Shown here: positions 24,849 through 33,228 of the stretch, piece after piece
How positions within the stretch are numbered: position 1 is the first letter of the stretch
Layout of the letters: each line of letters opens with the position of its first letter
Source of the DNA: JAAZPT01 sp964544955
GTDB lineage: Bacteria; Bacillota; Clostridia; Christensenellales; Aristaeellaceae
Reading direction: 5' to 3'
DNA length: 64,000 nt
Assembly: GCA_964544955.1 (NCBI GenBank)
Contig: CAZJEB010000003.1
Span: 62,001 to 126,000 of the forward strand
Translations under genes and position numbers: made by a program
Notes under the pieces: model-generated
Database searches by the model: none
What the model was told of the DNA's origin: nothing
Seen by the model: only the letters and a program-made list of their open reading frames with translations

Positions 24849-25925
24849 ATGAAATTATTCAAAATATTTATTGGTTTTTTGGTATTTGTAACTTTAAGCT
24901 TTAATATTGCCATGGCTGGGCCAATAATTGATGTAAGCGAGCCTTTAACAGTAAATAGAAGCGATATTGTAAGCGGAAGTTTTTTCCCTTACACACAATA
25001 TAACGTATATATACCTTGGTCTTTTTATGGTGATTATAAAGGCTGGCAAGATAGTGGAATTATAGCCATGTTAAGTAAAATAAAAATCAATAATATTAAT
25101 ATAACTCCTCAAGAAGGTGACAGCTATTGTTATACTAGGCTATATAATGCTATGGGCGGAGGAACAGTATCCTTTATACAAAAGTTTAACAAGGTTGCTG
25201 TATTATCCAATAAAGTTAGAAAATTCAATACCAATTTACCATTAAATGTTAATTCTCAAATTGTAAATGAAGGAGATTATACCGCACCTTATACATTTAA
25301 GCGTGATTATTCAATAGATTATTCAAACCATACTCCCTTGTTTACTAATGATTTTGTTGTTATAGATGATTTTAGACAAATTAAGTTTGAATTAATTGAT
25401 ATTGATAGCAATGCCACCTCAAGCCACGCCCAATTTACTGATCCTATTATTAAAATAACAATAAATAGTTACCAAGATACAGAAGTACCTAATAACGTTG
25501 TAGGTTTACCAATAAATAGTTCATTAAAAAGTTTAGGAAAAGCAATACCTAATTACAGCGTTGACACAGGTTATTTTATTAAAGAAATAAAGGATAGTAA
25601 AAGCAATATAGTAAGCTTAGCCGAGATAAGCGATAAAATAATAACAGATAATGAAAATTTTAAGATATATATAGATAAGGAAGCTCCTGTAACAAGCGAC
25701 CCACCCGCAGTTACTGATTCACCTCAACCCACTAAAATACCAGAACCAACACCAACACCAGCTCCAACTAAAACCGTTTCACCTACAGTTATACCAGTTC
25801 CTACAGTAGTTCCAACAATATCAGCACCAAAAACAGGCGATAGCAGTTCAATGATATTCTATATAATTATAATACTCATTGCAATTGCAAGTGCATTTAT
25901 TGTTAAAAGAAGATTTAAAAAGTAA
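24849..25925 (+). CDS. Cell-surface protein with PKTGD-type sorting signal
   Basis: 358 residues. Signal peptide to about residue 24 (A-M-A-G), then a strand-rich ectodomain of unknown family (residues 25-280). A Pro/Thr stalk of roughly 40 residues follows, with many T-P and V-P steps, and then ISAPKTGD, a 20-residue hydrophobic span and the basic tail VKRRFKK. The order motif-membrane span-basic tail is that of sortase substrates, with PKTG in place of LPXTG. Stalk and anchor closely match those of the interrupted gene at 2378-4069, so both probably use the same sortase; none is encoded in this window. Expression is likely governed by the divergent XRE-type regulator. Confidence 0.8.
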   Translation: MKLFKIFIGFLVFVTLSFNIAMAGPIIDVSEPLTVNRSDIVSGSFFPYTQYNVYIPWSFYGDYKGWQDSGIIAMLSKIKINNINITPQEGDSYCYTRLYNAMGGGTVSFIQKFNKVAVLSNKVRKFNTNLPLNVNSQIVNEGDYTAPYTFKRDYSIDYSNHTPLFTNDFVVIDDFRQIKFELIDIDSNATSSHAQFTDPIIKITINSYQDTEVPNNVVGLPINSSLKSLGKAIPNYSVDTGYFIKEIKDSKSNIVSLAEISDKIITDNENFKIYIDKEAPVTSDPPAVTDSPQPTKIPEPTPTPAPTKTVSPTVIPVPTVVPTISAPKTGDSSSMIFYIIIILIAIASAFIVKRRFKK

Positions 25926-25957
25926 AATAAATTATTAAAATTTTGTTTTAAAAACAA

Positions 25958-25990
25958 AAGAAGCTTGCAAAAATGCAAGCTTCTTATTTT
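25958..25990. terminator. Bidirectional terminator
   Basis: Perfect 12-bp stem (25958-25969 with 25974-25985) and a 4-nt loop, flanked by A-rich and T-rich runs. It serves both the surface-protein gene and the convergent hcp gene. Confidence 0.9.
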
Positions 25991-25998
25991 AAATTAAA

Positions 25999-27597
25999 TT
26001 ATTTGTTTAAAAGTTTATTAAGGTCTTCTTTTGCTGTTGTTGTTGGCCCAATGTTGAATTTTTCTACTAAGAAATTCAATACGTTAGGTGATACGAAAGC
26101 AGGAAGTGTTGGTCCCAATAAAATATTTGTTATGCCTAAGTGTAGCAATGTTAGTAATACGCAAACAGCTTTTTGCTCATACCATGAAAGTACTATTGAT
26201 AGTGGAAGATCGTTTACGCCACATTCAAAAGCTTCTGCTAAAGCAATTGCAACCCTAATAGCACTATATGTGTCATTACATTGACCCATATCCATAATTC
26301 TTGGTAATCCACCAATTGTGCCAAGATCTAAGTCGTTAAACCTAAATTTACCACAAGCTAATGTTAAAACAACTGTATCTTCAGGTGTGTTTGCAACAAA
26401 TTCTGTATAGTAGTTTCTGCCTGGTTTTGCACCATCGCAACCACCAACTACAAAGAAGTGTTTTATTGCACCAGCTTTAACAGCATCAACAACCTTATCG
26501 GCAACTGAAAGAACTGTGCCATGGCCAAAACCAACTGTTAATGTGCTGCCGCCATTTATACCAGTAAACATTTTGTTTTCTGGATATCCGCCTAATTCTA
26601 TAGCTTTGTTTATAACTGGTGTAAAGTCTTTATCTTCACCAATGTGAACAAGCTCTGGGTAAGACACTACTTCTGTTGTGAAAACTCTATCTTGATAGCT
26701 TGGTTTAACTGGCATTAAGCAGTTTGTTGTGAAAAGAACAGCACCGGGGATGTTATCAAATTCTTTTTGTTGGTTTTGCCAAGCTGTACCAAAGTTACCT
26801 TTTAAGTGGCTATATTTCTTTAAGCCTGGGTATGCGTGGCAAGGTAGCATTTCGCCGTGGGTGTAAACATTAACGCCTTTGCCTTCTGTTTGTTCAAGAA
26901 GTTTATGTAAATCTAATAAGTCATGGCCTGTTACAACAATAAATGGTCCTTTTTCAACTTCCATTGTTACTGTTGTGGGTTCTGGTGTGCCATATGTTTC
27001 TGTATTAGCTTTATCCAATAATGCCATACATTTTAGGTTAACTTCACCTGTTTTTAAAACCAAGGGAAGAAGTTCATCCATACCAAAGCTATCACTACCA
27101 ACTGCCCTCATTCCTTCATAAAAGAAATCTAGAACTTCTTGGTCTTGGTAGCCAAGTACATCAGCGTGGTATGCATATGCTGCCATTCCCCTTAAGCCAA
27201 ATAGAATTAGGGATTTTAGTGAGCGAATATCTTCTTCTGCATCCCATACTTTTGCCATATCATAGTCTTCATTGCCACTACAAGCAGATGCACATGCGCA
27301 GCATGGTGGGTTTAATTTAGATGTTTCACTATGTACCCTATCAATAAATTCGTTTAATGTTTTGTTGTTAAAGTTTACGTTTGTAATTGTTGTAAACAAA
27401 CCACCAAGCATTGTTTTGTGTGTAGACTCGCTGGGTTTACCTTTTACAGCTGCTTTTGCCATGCCAATTAAAGCACCTGTAAGTTTGTCTTGTAAGTTAG
27501 CTGTGTCGTCTTTTTTGCCGCATACGCCAGCGCCGCCTGTGCAAGCTTTTGAGCCTGCTGTTTGTTCACATTGGAAACAGAACATTTTAGTATTCAT
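25999..27597 (-). CDS. hcp: Hydroxylamine reductase / hybrid cluster protein
   Basis: 532 residues, typical of class I Hcp. The N-terminal cluster cysteines are in 'MFCFQCEQTAG' and 'KACTGGAGVCGKK'. The hybrid-cluster ligands are spread over the C-terminal half: 'VTGHDLLDLHKLLEQTEGKG' (His region), 'FTTNCLMPV', 'VVGGCDGAKPGRNYY' and 'LTLACGKFRFN'. Hcp reduces nitric oxide and hydroxylamine and protects anaerobes from nitrosative stress. It is the last gene of a four-gene run (PNPOx-like, ferredoxin, cupin, hcp); the ferredoxin may pass electrons to it. A Crp/Fnr regulator faces the run from the other side. Confidence 0.95.
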   Translation of the reverse strand: MNTKMFCFQCEQTAGSKACTGGAGVCGKKDDTANLQDKLTGALIGMAKAAVKGKPSESTHKTMLGGLFTTITNVNFNNKTLNEFIDRVHSETSKLNPPCCACASACSGNEDYDMAKVWDAEEDIRSLKSLILFGLRGMAAYAYHADVLGYQDQEVLDFFYEGMRAVGSDSFGMDELLPLVLKTGEVNLKCMALLDKANTETYGTPEPTTVTMEVEKGPFIVVTGHDLLDLHKLLEQTEGKGVNVYTHGEMLPCHAYPGLKKYSHLKGNFGTAWQNQQKEFDNIPGAVLFTTNCLMPVKPSYQDRVFTTEVVSYPELVHIGEDKDFTPVINKAIELGGYPENKMFTGINGGSTLTVGFGHGTVLSVADKVVDAVKAGAIKHFFVVGGCDGAKPGRNYYTEFVANTPEDTVVLTLACGKFRFNDLDLGTIGGLPRIMDMGQCNDTYSAIRVAIALAEAFECGVNDLPLSIVLSWYEQKAVCVLLTLLHLGITNILLGPTLPAFVSPNVLNFLVEKFNIGPTTTAKEDLNKLLNK

Positions 27598-27633
27598 AAA
27601 TTACTCCTTCTATATTAAAAATTAATTTAAAAC

Positions 27634-27948
27634 TTAGGATAAGGGTGCAGGGGATTTTACAACAAATAATTCTAATATACCTTCGTGTTCATTGCGTGCA
27701 TGCATTTTTGTTGTAATAGGAATGTTTAGTATTGTTCCTCTTTCATATACTTTTGTATCGCCATCTTCAAGGCTAATGCTTAGTGTGCCTTGAACAACAG
27801 TCATGTATACGTTTGCGTTTGCATTATGTACTGGCATGCCTTTACCCTTAGGTAAAACCATATGCATGTAATGGATGTGCTCATCTTTAATAACTGGTTC
27901 AATAACAAACTCATCTGCAGGGCTCATTTTATAAACTTTTTCTATCAT
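27634..27948 (-). CDS. Small cupin-domain protein
   Basis: 104 residues forming one cupin barrel: 'LPKGKGMPVHNANANVYMTV' covers the first cupin motif and 'GTILNIPITTKMHARNEHEG' the second. Metal ligands would be the His and Asn residues there; the first motif has H-N-A-N instead of the usual H-X-H, so metal binding is uncertain. Its place between an iron-sulfur protein and hcp suggests a role in nitrosative or oxidative defence, as similar cupins are often found beside hcp. GGAGG lies before the ATG. Confidence 0.83.
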   Translation of the reverse strand: MIEKVYKMSPADEFVIEPVIKDEHIHYMHMVLPKGKGMPVHNANANVYMTVVQGTLSISLEDGDTKVYERGTILNIPITTKMHARNEHEGILELFVVKSPAPLS

Positions 27949-27973
27949 TTCTATTCCTCCTTACATTAAATAA

Positions 27974-28873
27974 CTAATTTAGTATTCTACCATCATTGCT
28001 AATTGTAACTACTTGCCATGGAATAAATTTACCACTTGCTTTTAACGCCTTTATAACAGCATTTTCCATGCCTCCACAGCAGGGAACTTCCATTCTTGCT
28101 ACTGTTACGCTTTTAATATTATTGGTTCTAATAATTTCAGCAAGTTTTTCAGAATATTCAACACTATCAAGTTTAGGGCAACCTATAATTGTAATTTTGT
28201 TTTTCATAAACTCATTATGGAAATTACCATAAGCGTAAGCGCAGCAATCTGCAGCTACTAACAAATTAGCATTGTTGAAATAAGGAGCATTTACTGGCAC
28301 AAGTTTAATTTGAACAGGCCACTGGCGCAATTCTGACCTAACTTCAAAATTAACAACTTTATTATCCTCTTTATCCGTGTTAATTGTTCTACTCATTGCG
28401 CTTTGGCAACCACCGCCACCGTGTTTATGTTCAACTAGTTTTGCACCTTTAGTATGGCAATCACACTCTATGTTTTCTTTCAACATTTCAGCTTTTGCAC
28501 TTTGGCAGCCAGAGCCTTCATTACGTTCAAATAATTTTGCCCCTTTTGTATTGCAATCACATTCAATATTTTCTTGTAATGTTTTTGCAGCAGAACCTGG
28601 GCAACCACCACCAAAGCTAAACTCCTTTTTCTTAGCAGCCATATTTGCTTGTACAGCTGCATCATCATAAGCTAAAGCTTTACGGTTTTCAAATGTAATA
28701 GCGCCTGTTGGGCAAGATGGCAAACAATCGCCTAAACCATCACAATAATCATCACGCAACAATGTTGCTTTGCCATTTACCATTCCAATAGCACCTTCAT
28801 GGCAAGCAGTAACACATGCACCACAACCATTACATTTTTCCTCATCAATTTTGATAATTTGCCTAACTACCAT
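27974..28873 (-). CDS. Ferredoxin-like iron-sulfur protein with tandem Cys-rich repeats
   Basis: About 299 residues. A standard [4Fe-4S] motif (C14, C17, C20, C24) is followed by a second set C44, C50, C54 in which the expected Cys47 is Leu, so the second site may hold a [3Fe-4S] cluster or be changed by family habit. Residues 91-160 are a tandem repeat of 32-33 residues: each unit runs from a G-G/S-G-C start through 'ENIECDC' and 'TKGAKL', with two full copies and the start of a third. The C-terminal part has more cysteines ('AADCCAYAYGN', 'EVPCCGGMENA'). The ATG at 28873 is preferred since GGGAGG lies 10 bases before it; it begins one base after the stop of the PNPOx-like gene. Likely electron carrier for hcp. 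Confidence 0.8.
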   Translation of the reverse strand: MVVRQIIKIDEEKCNGCGACVTACHEGAIGMVNGKATLLRDDYCDGLGDCLPSCPTGAITFENRKALAYDDAAVQANMAAKKKEFSFGGGCPGSAAKTLQENIECDCNTKGAKLFERNEGSGCQSAKAEMLKENIECDCHTKGAKLVEHKHGGGGCQSAMSRTINTDKEDNKVVNFEVRSELRQWPVQIKLVPVNAPYFNNANLLVAADCCAYAYGNFHNEFMKNKITIIGCPKLDSVEYSEKLAEIIRTNNIKSVTVARMEVPCCGGMENAVIKALKASGKFIPWQVVTISNDGRILN

Positions 28874-28874
28874 A

Positions 28875-29372
28875 CTATTCCATCCTCCCAAATTTCATTT
28901 CTTTTCCCATATTATCGTACTTTTTTCTTTTACCAGTAATGGATTTTACTTTTATACCCCAAACCGCTGTTCTAAATAAACTACGTTCTATTGCGGAGTC
29001 AAAGTTAACCATATTAGTAGGAGTATGCCTGATGCACAAGGCTTTTAAGGCTGCAATTTTTTCAATATCTTCAGTTACTTCATAGGCTTGGCCTTTGATA
29101 ATTGCAGACTCATACTCTGTTGTAAAGTCATTTGGTAACCTGTAAGTATCACCTACACAGCTTAAACACACATTATTATTTTGCTTTAAGCAGCTAATTT
29201 TTTCACCTTCCATAGCACTGTGAAAATAAATAACATCATCTATACGTACAATACTAATTGGAATGCAATAGGGCAAATTGTCTTTCCCTATCATAGACAT
29301 TACTGCCCATTCGCATTTATCGGCAACTATCCAAGCAAAATCTTCAGGCATTTCTCTATCCTTACGCCGCAT
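28875..29372 (-). CDS. Pyridoxamine 5'-phosphate oxidase-family flavin protein
   Basis: 165 residues, a split-barrel fold of the PNPOx-like/NimA group: 'EWAVMSMIGKDNLPYCIPIS', 'VIYFHSAMEGEKISCLKQNN' and 'VCLSCVGD' match the usual strand pattern. Members bind FMN or heme and reduce small oxidised compounds. The Cys content is higher than usual. It is the first gene of the hcp run, with AGGAG before the ATG and the promoter region shared with the Crp/Fnr gene at 29457. True vitamin B6 synthesis is unlikely for this type. Confidence 0.85.
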   Translation of the reverse strand: MRRKDREMPEDFAWIVADKCEWAVMSMIGKDNLPYCIPISIVRIDDVIYFHSAMEGEKISCLKQNNNVCLSCVGDTYRLPNDFTTEYESAIIKGQAYEVTEDIEKIAALKALCIRHTPTNMVNFDSAIERSLFRTAVWGIKVKSITGKRKKYDNMGKEMKFGRME

Positions 29373-29427
29373 AACATTCTCCTTTGACTTTATAATAATA
29401 ATATAATATAATTTAAACGATAAATAA

Positions 29428-29441
29428 GTTGTTTTTACAAC
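29428..29441. promoter_or_regulatory. Candidate Crp/Fnr-type operator
   Basis: A perfect inverted repeat GTTGT-N4-ACAAC lies directly before the ribosome-binding site of the Crp/Fnr gene and 56 bases before the first gene of the divergent hcp run. Size and symmetry fit this regulator family. It could repress its own gene and activate the hcp run. Confidence 0.5.
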
Positions 29442-29456
29442 GTAATGGAGGAAATT

Positions 29457-30116
29457 ATGGAAAAATATTTAGGGCTTATCAAAAAAACAAAATTATTTGA
29501 AGGCACTCAAGATGATGAACTAAAGCACCTTCTTGGTTGTTTAAAGGCAACTGTAAAAAGCTATAAAAAAGATGAATTTATATATAGAATCGGCGACAAA
29601 ATAAACGCCATAGGCTTAGTGCTTGATGGTGTTGTTCACGTAATAAATGAAGATTATTGGGGCAATAGAACTATTTTATCCGAGTTTAAAAAAGGTAATT
29701 ATTTTGCTGAAAGCTATGCTTCATCCCCCTCATCGGTATCAAAAGTAAGCGTAATTACTATACAGGCATCGGATATATTGTTTTTAGATATGAACTCATT
29801 ACTACAAACATGTGGTAATCAATGTATATATCATAACAGATTGATAAAAAATTTGGTAGGGGTTTTAGCAAAAAAGAATATTTTACTTACTGCAAAAATT
29901 GAGTATATTTCAAAAAGAACAACAAGGGATAAGGTTTTAACATATTTATCCGATAAATCCAAAGAATTTTTAAGCTCAAACTTTGAAATACCCTTTAATA
30001 GGCAACAAATGGCTGATTATTTGTGCGTTGATAGAAGCGCCTTATCAAACGAATTAAGCAAATTACAAAAAGAAGGCATTATTAGCTATAATAAACAACA
30101 TTTTGAACTTAAATAA
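29457..30116 (+). CDS. Crp/Fnr-family regulator, probable regulator of the hcp genes
   Basis: 219 residues: an N-terminal cyclic-nucleotide-type sensor barrel (residues 10-120, with 'EFIYRIGDKINAIGLVLDG') and a C-terminal winged helix-turn-helix ('FNRQQMADYLCVDRSALSNE'). Such regulators next to hcp respond to nitric oxide or nitrite. Four Cys residues are present, among them C-G-N-Q-C in the middle, but no Fnr-type N-terminal cluster motif. The ATG at 29457 is chosen because GGAGG lies 5 bases before it; an ATG at 29445 runs into that site. It is divergent from the hcp run with a palindromic site between. Confidence 0.87.
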   Translation: MEKYLGLIKKTKLFEGTQDDELKHLLGCLKATVKSYKKDEFIYRIGDKINAIGLVLDGVVHVINEDYWGNRTILSEFKKGNYFAESYASSPSSVSKVSVITIQASDILFLDMNSLLQTCGNQCIYHNRLIKNLVGVLAKKNILLTAKIEYISKRTTRDKVLTYLSDKSKEFLSSNFEIPFNRQQMADYLCVDRSALSNELSKLQKEGIISYNKQHFELK

Positions 30117-30165
30117 TGTTTTTATAGTTGACTTTTTATAGATAGCGTGTAAAAATTAAATATAG

Positions 30166-30174
30166 TGGTATAAT
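30166..30174 (+). promoter_or_regulatory. Extended -10 promoter of the flavin reductase gene
   Basis: TGG followed by TATAAT (30169-30174), 24 bases before the start codon at 30199. No good -35 at 17 bp. Confidence 0.55.
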
Positions 30175-30198
30175 AAAATATTTGATAAGGAGCACAAT

Positions 30199-30873
30199 AT
30201 GAATAATTCCAAATTCAAATCCATAAATAAAATAGGTACATGCTATTATGTGCTTAAGTTTGAAGTCCCAGAAGGCTATACATGGGAGCCTGGCCAATTT
30301 GCAAAGTTCACCTTGGAAGGTAAGGACTTGGGCGAAGACAAAAATTTTAGAATGTTTTCAATAGCCTCCACAGCTGAAGAAGGCGAAATTATGATTGCAA
30401 CAAAAGCTTTAGCTGATAAAACAAGCAATTTTAAAAAAGCACTTTTTGAGCTAAAAGAAGGTGAAGGTATAAACATAGGCAAGCCTATGGGCAAGTTCAC
30501 TTTAATGGATAAGGCAACACCCATAGTATTATATGCAAGTGGAATAGGTATTACACCTATAAGGTCTATATTGCACAGCCTTACATTTGATTGTAAACAA
30601 GCTGTTCATGTTGTATACGCTTCCTATGATAATTATATTTTTGAGGATGAAATAAAATTAATTGCTAAGGAAATGCCTAATGTTGAGTTTATTAAAACCG
30701 TTGAAATTGACGAAACAATGAATAAACTTAAGGATTTTGGCAAAAAATATATGAATGATGCTTATTATTACATATCAGGCTCCCCCTTTGTAGTTGATGC
30801 TGTAAGGAAAGCTTATACTGAAATTGGTATAGACTCTAGCCGATATATAGATGATGTATTTGTAGGCTATTAA
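30199..30873 (+). CDS. FAD/NAD(P)-binding oxidoreductase (ferredoxin reductase-like)
   Basis: 224 residues with the two domains of the ferredoxin-NADP reductase group: an FAD barrel with 'FRMFSIAST' (the R-x-Y/F-S-I motif) and an NAD(P) domain with 'LYASGIGITPIRSILHSL' and a C-terminal 'YYISGSPFVVDAVRKA'. There is no iron-sulfur domain, so it must pass electrons to or from a partner such as the ferredoxin-like protein encoded at 27974-28873. Placed right after the Crp/Fnr gene but with its own promoter, it probably belongs to the same stress response. Closed by a strong terminator. Confidence 0.9.
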   Translation: MNNSKFKSINKIGTCYYVLKFEVPEGYTWEPGQFAKFTLEGKDLGEDKNFRMFSIASTAEEGEIMIATKALADKTSNFKKALFELKEGEGINIGKPMGKFTLMDKATPIVLYASGIGITPIRSILHSLTFDCKQAVHVVYASYDNYIFEDEIKLIAKEMPNVEFIKTVEIDETMNKLKDFGKKYMNDAYYYISGSPFVVDAVRKAYTEIGIDSSRYIDDVFVGY

Positions 30874-30895
30874 TTATTAAATTACATAATACAAT

Positions 30896-30934
30896 GAAAG
30901 AGCTAATGAAAATTTTTACATTAGCTCTTTTTCG
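30896..30934 (+). terminator. Rho-independent terminator
   Basis: A 12-bp stem (30897-30908 with 30919-30930) then a T-run. It ends the flavin reductase transcript. Confidence 0.85.
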
Positions 30935-30943
30935 TGTTATAAT
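30935..30943 (+). promoter_or_regulatory. Extended -10 promoter of the alaX-PTS-lacI operon
   Basis: TGT before TATAAT (30938-30943) sits directly after the upstream terminator, 31 bases before the ATG at 30975. Confidence 0.5.
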
Positions 30944-30974
30944 GTGTTGAACATTTAAATTTAGGAGTTTATTA

Positions 30975-32144
30975 ATGAATAAAACTATTAAACTTTATGA
31001 TTTTTCCCCCTATGAAACAAGCTTTACAGGCAAGGTTACTAGCATTAGTAGGTTGGATGAGAATAATATTGAAGTGTTGTTAGATAAAACAATGTTTTTC
31101 CCAGAGGAGGGTGGCCAAAGCCCAGATAAGGGCAATATTGATGGTTATAATGTAAAAAACGTTCAAATAAAAAATGATATTGTTAGCCATACCATAGAAT
31201 GTAATAACGATCACTTTGCAGTGGGCAAAGAAGTATATGGTAACGTTGATTGGGATTATAGGTTTTCCAATATGCAAAACCATAGTGCCGAACATATATT
31301 TTCTGGATTAGTAAATAAAAAATACGGCTACAACAACAGTGGTTTTCATTTAAGCGATAATATTGTAACAATGGATTTTGATGGCCCATTAAGCGCCAAA
31401 GATATTGCGGAACTTGAAGCTGATGTAAATGATGTAATACACAAAAATATTAAAACAAATGCAGGATATCCTGAGCCTGAAGAGCTTAAAAAGCTTGAAT
31501 ATCGTAGTAAAATTGATTTGGAAAGTGGCGTAAGGATAGTTGAAATGGGTCCTTATGATAAATGCGCTTGCTGTGCCCCTCATGTTTCAAGAACTGGGGA
31601 AATAGGCATATTTAAAGTTCAAAGTATTCAAAGTTATAAGGGCGGGGTTAGAATAAGCTATTTAGCAGGTAAACGTGCACTAAATGCTTACATTAACGAT
31701 TTTAATCTACTAGAAAGATTATGTAATAAATTATCTGCAAACAGAGCTAGCCTTGAGCAATTCGTTGATAATTTAAAGCTTAGCAACGATAACCTTAAAC
31801 TGGATTTAGTAAAAGCTGATACATTTAGATTAGAAATTGAAGTAGACAAACAAAAAAATAACAGTAGTGTATTAATTTTTGATAAAGATATTGAAGCTAC
31901 TACTGTAAGGAAGGTTGCAAATAACTTTACTTCAAATAACGATAAGCTAATAGCAATATTTATTGGCGATGATGAAACAGCCTATAAATATGTGGTTGCT
32001 TCTAATACTGTGGATACAAGAAATTATGCAAATATATTGCGAGAAAAATTTGATGCCAAAGGTGGTGGCCCTGCTTCATTAGTACAGGGAACAGTAAATG
32101 CAAGTAAGGCCGATATAGAAAAAATATTTAATTATGAAAGTTGA
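30975..32144 (+). CDS. alaX: Alanyl-tRNA editing protein (AlaX-L type)
   Basis: 389 residues. The N-terminal domain ('MFFPEEGGQSPDKGNI') and the editing domain ('NHSAEHIFSGL' with its H-x3-H pair, and 'CACCAPHVSRTGEIG' with the Cys and His zinc ligands) match the free-standing editing proteins that remove serine or glycine wrongly loaded on tRNA-Ala. The C-terminal 130 residues contain a coiled coil and a DHHA1-like end ('FDAKGGGPASLVQGTVN'), which makes it the long form. It acts in the cytosol. It heads a run with a PTS-type membrane protein and a LacI regulator; the link is probably only positional. Confidence 0.92.
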   Translation: MNKTIKLYDFSPYETSFTGKVTSISRLDENNIEVLLDKTMFFPEEGGQSPDKGNIDGYNVKNVQIKNDIVSHTIECNNDHFAVGKEVYGNVDWDYRFSNMQNHSAEHIFSGLVNKKYGYNNSGFHLSDNIVTMDFDGPLSAKDIAELEADVNDVIHKNIKTNAGYPEPEELKKLEYRSKIDLESGVRIVEMGPYDKCACCAPHVSRTGEIGIFKVQSIQSYKGGVRISYLAGKRALNAYINDFNLLERLCNKLSANRASLEQFVDNLKLSNDNLKLDLVKADTFRLEIEVDKQKNNSSVLIFDKDIEATTVRKVANNFTSNNDKLIAIFIGDDETAYKYVVASNTVDTRNYANILREKFDAKGGGPASLVQGTVNASKADIEKIFNYES

Positions 32145-32153
32145 GATCATTAA

Positions 32154-33209
32154 ATGAGTAATGAAATTAAAGCCAAGGGAAATAAGTTTTTTAAACGCTA
32201 CATTGTTGATGCACTAAGTGCAATGGCTTTGGGTGTATTTGCTTCACTAATTATAGGTTTAATATTTGAGCAAATTGGTAAACTAATACCCTTTGAAGTA
32301 TTCAACGTAGTAACAAGTGTATTGGCAGCAAATTCACCTGTTATAGGTGCTGCAATTGGTGCTGCAATAGCGTACAAGCTTGAGTCCGCCCCACAAACAT
32401 TGTTTGCTGCAGTAGTAGCAGGTGCAATAGGTTATAAATATTCTGGACCACTAGGTGCATATTTCGCTACATTAGCTGCTACCGAAACTGGCAAGTTGGT
32501 TGCTGGTAAAACAAGCTTTGATATATTACTTGTTCCCTTTGTTACATTGTTTTCAGCGGGAATAGTTACATGGGTTTTAACACCAGTAATAAATGCTTCA
32601 ATAAGCGCATTACAAGCTTTTTTGGAAACAAGCACACTGCTAATGCCTATACCAATGGGTTTAATAATATCAACGGTATTTGGTTTGGCATTAACAGCCC
32701 CCATATCTAGTGCTGCATTGGCTGCTGTAATTTTTACTGCAGTAGATGGTGGCCAAATAAGCCAAGGTTTACAATTGGCTGCTGGCGCTGCAACAGTAGG
32801 TTGTTGTTCCCAAATGGTAGGTTTTGCAGTAGCAAGTTACAGGGAAAATAAGTTGCCAGGCCTTATTGTACAGGGTATAGGCACAAGCATGTTACAATTT
32901 GGCAATATAATGGCTAAACCAATAATATGGTTGCCACCAACAATAACATCCGCATTATTAGGTATGCTATCAACAACATTATTCCAAATGAAAAACGCCT
33001 CAGCATCTGCAGGCATGGGCACATCTGGTTTAGTGGGGCAAATTGGTACAATTACCACTATGCAAAGCGAAGGTATAGCTATTGTATTAATAAAAATATT
33101 GGTTATTCAAATTATATTACCCGCAATAATAACATTGCTAATAAGTGAGTTTATGCGCAAAAAGAATTGGATTAAATTTGGGGATATGAAGTTAGAATTA
33201 AAACAATAA
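32154..33209 (+). CDS. PTS EIIC-type membrane protein, PfoR-like
   Basis: 351 residues with about ten hydrophobic spans and Gly/Ala-rich helices ('AANSPVIGAAIGAAIAY', 'GMGTSGLVGQIGTI'). It resembles the PfoR / PTS_EIIC_2 group. No IIA or IIB domain is present in it or next to it, so transport by phosphorylation would need partners from elsewhere; some members are thought to be regulators or plain transporters. The ribosome-binding site is weak (TTGAGATC) and the start is 9 bases after the alaX stop, suggesting coupled translation. The LacI gene that follows probably regulates a sugar route connected to it. Confidence 0.85.
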   Translation: MSNEIKAKGNKFFKRYIVDALSAMALGVFASLIIGLIFEQIGKLIPFEVFNVVTSVLAANSPVIGAAIGAAIAYKLESAPQTLFAAVVAGAIGYKYSGPLGAYFATLAATETGKLVAGKTSFDILLVPFVTLFSAGIVTWVLTPVINASISALQAFLETSTLLMPIPMGLIISTVFGLALTAPISSAALAAVIFTAVDGGQISQGLQLAAGAATVGCCSQMVGFAVASYRENKLPGLIVQGIGTSMLQFGNIMAKPIIWLPPTITSALLGMLSTTLFQMKNASASAGMGTSGLVGQIGTITTMQSEGIAIVLIKILVIQIILPAIITLLISEFMRKKNWIKFGDMKLELKQ

Positions 33210-33228
33210 TTGTTGAGGGGGAAAACAA

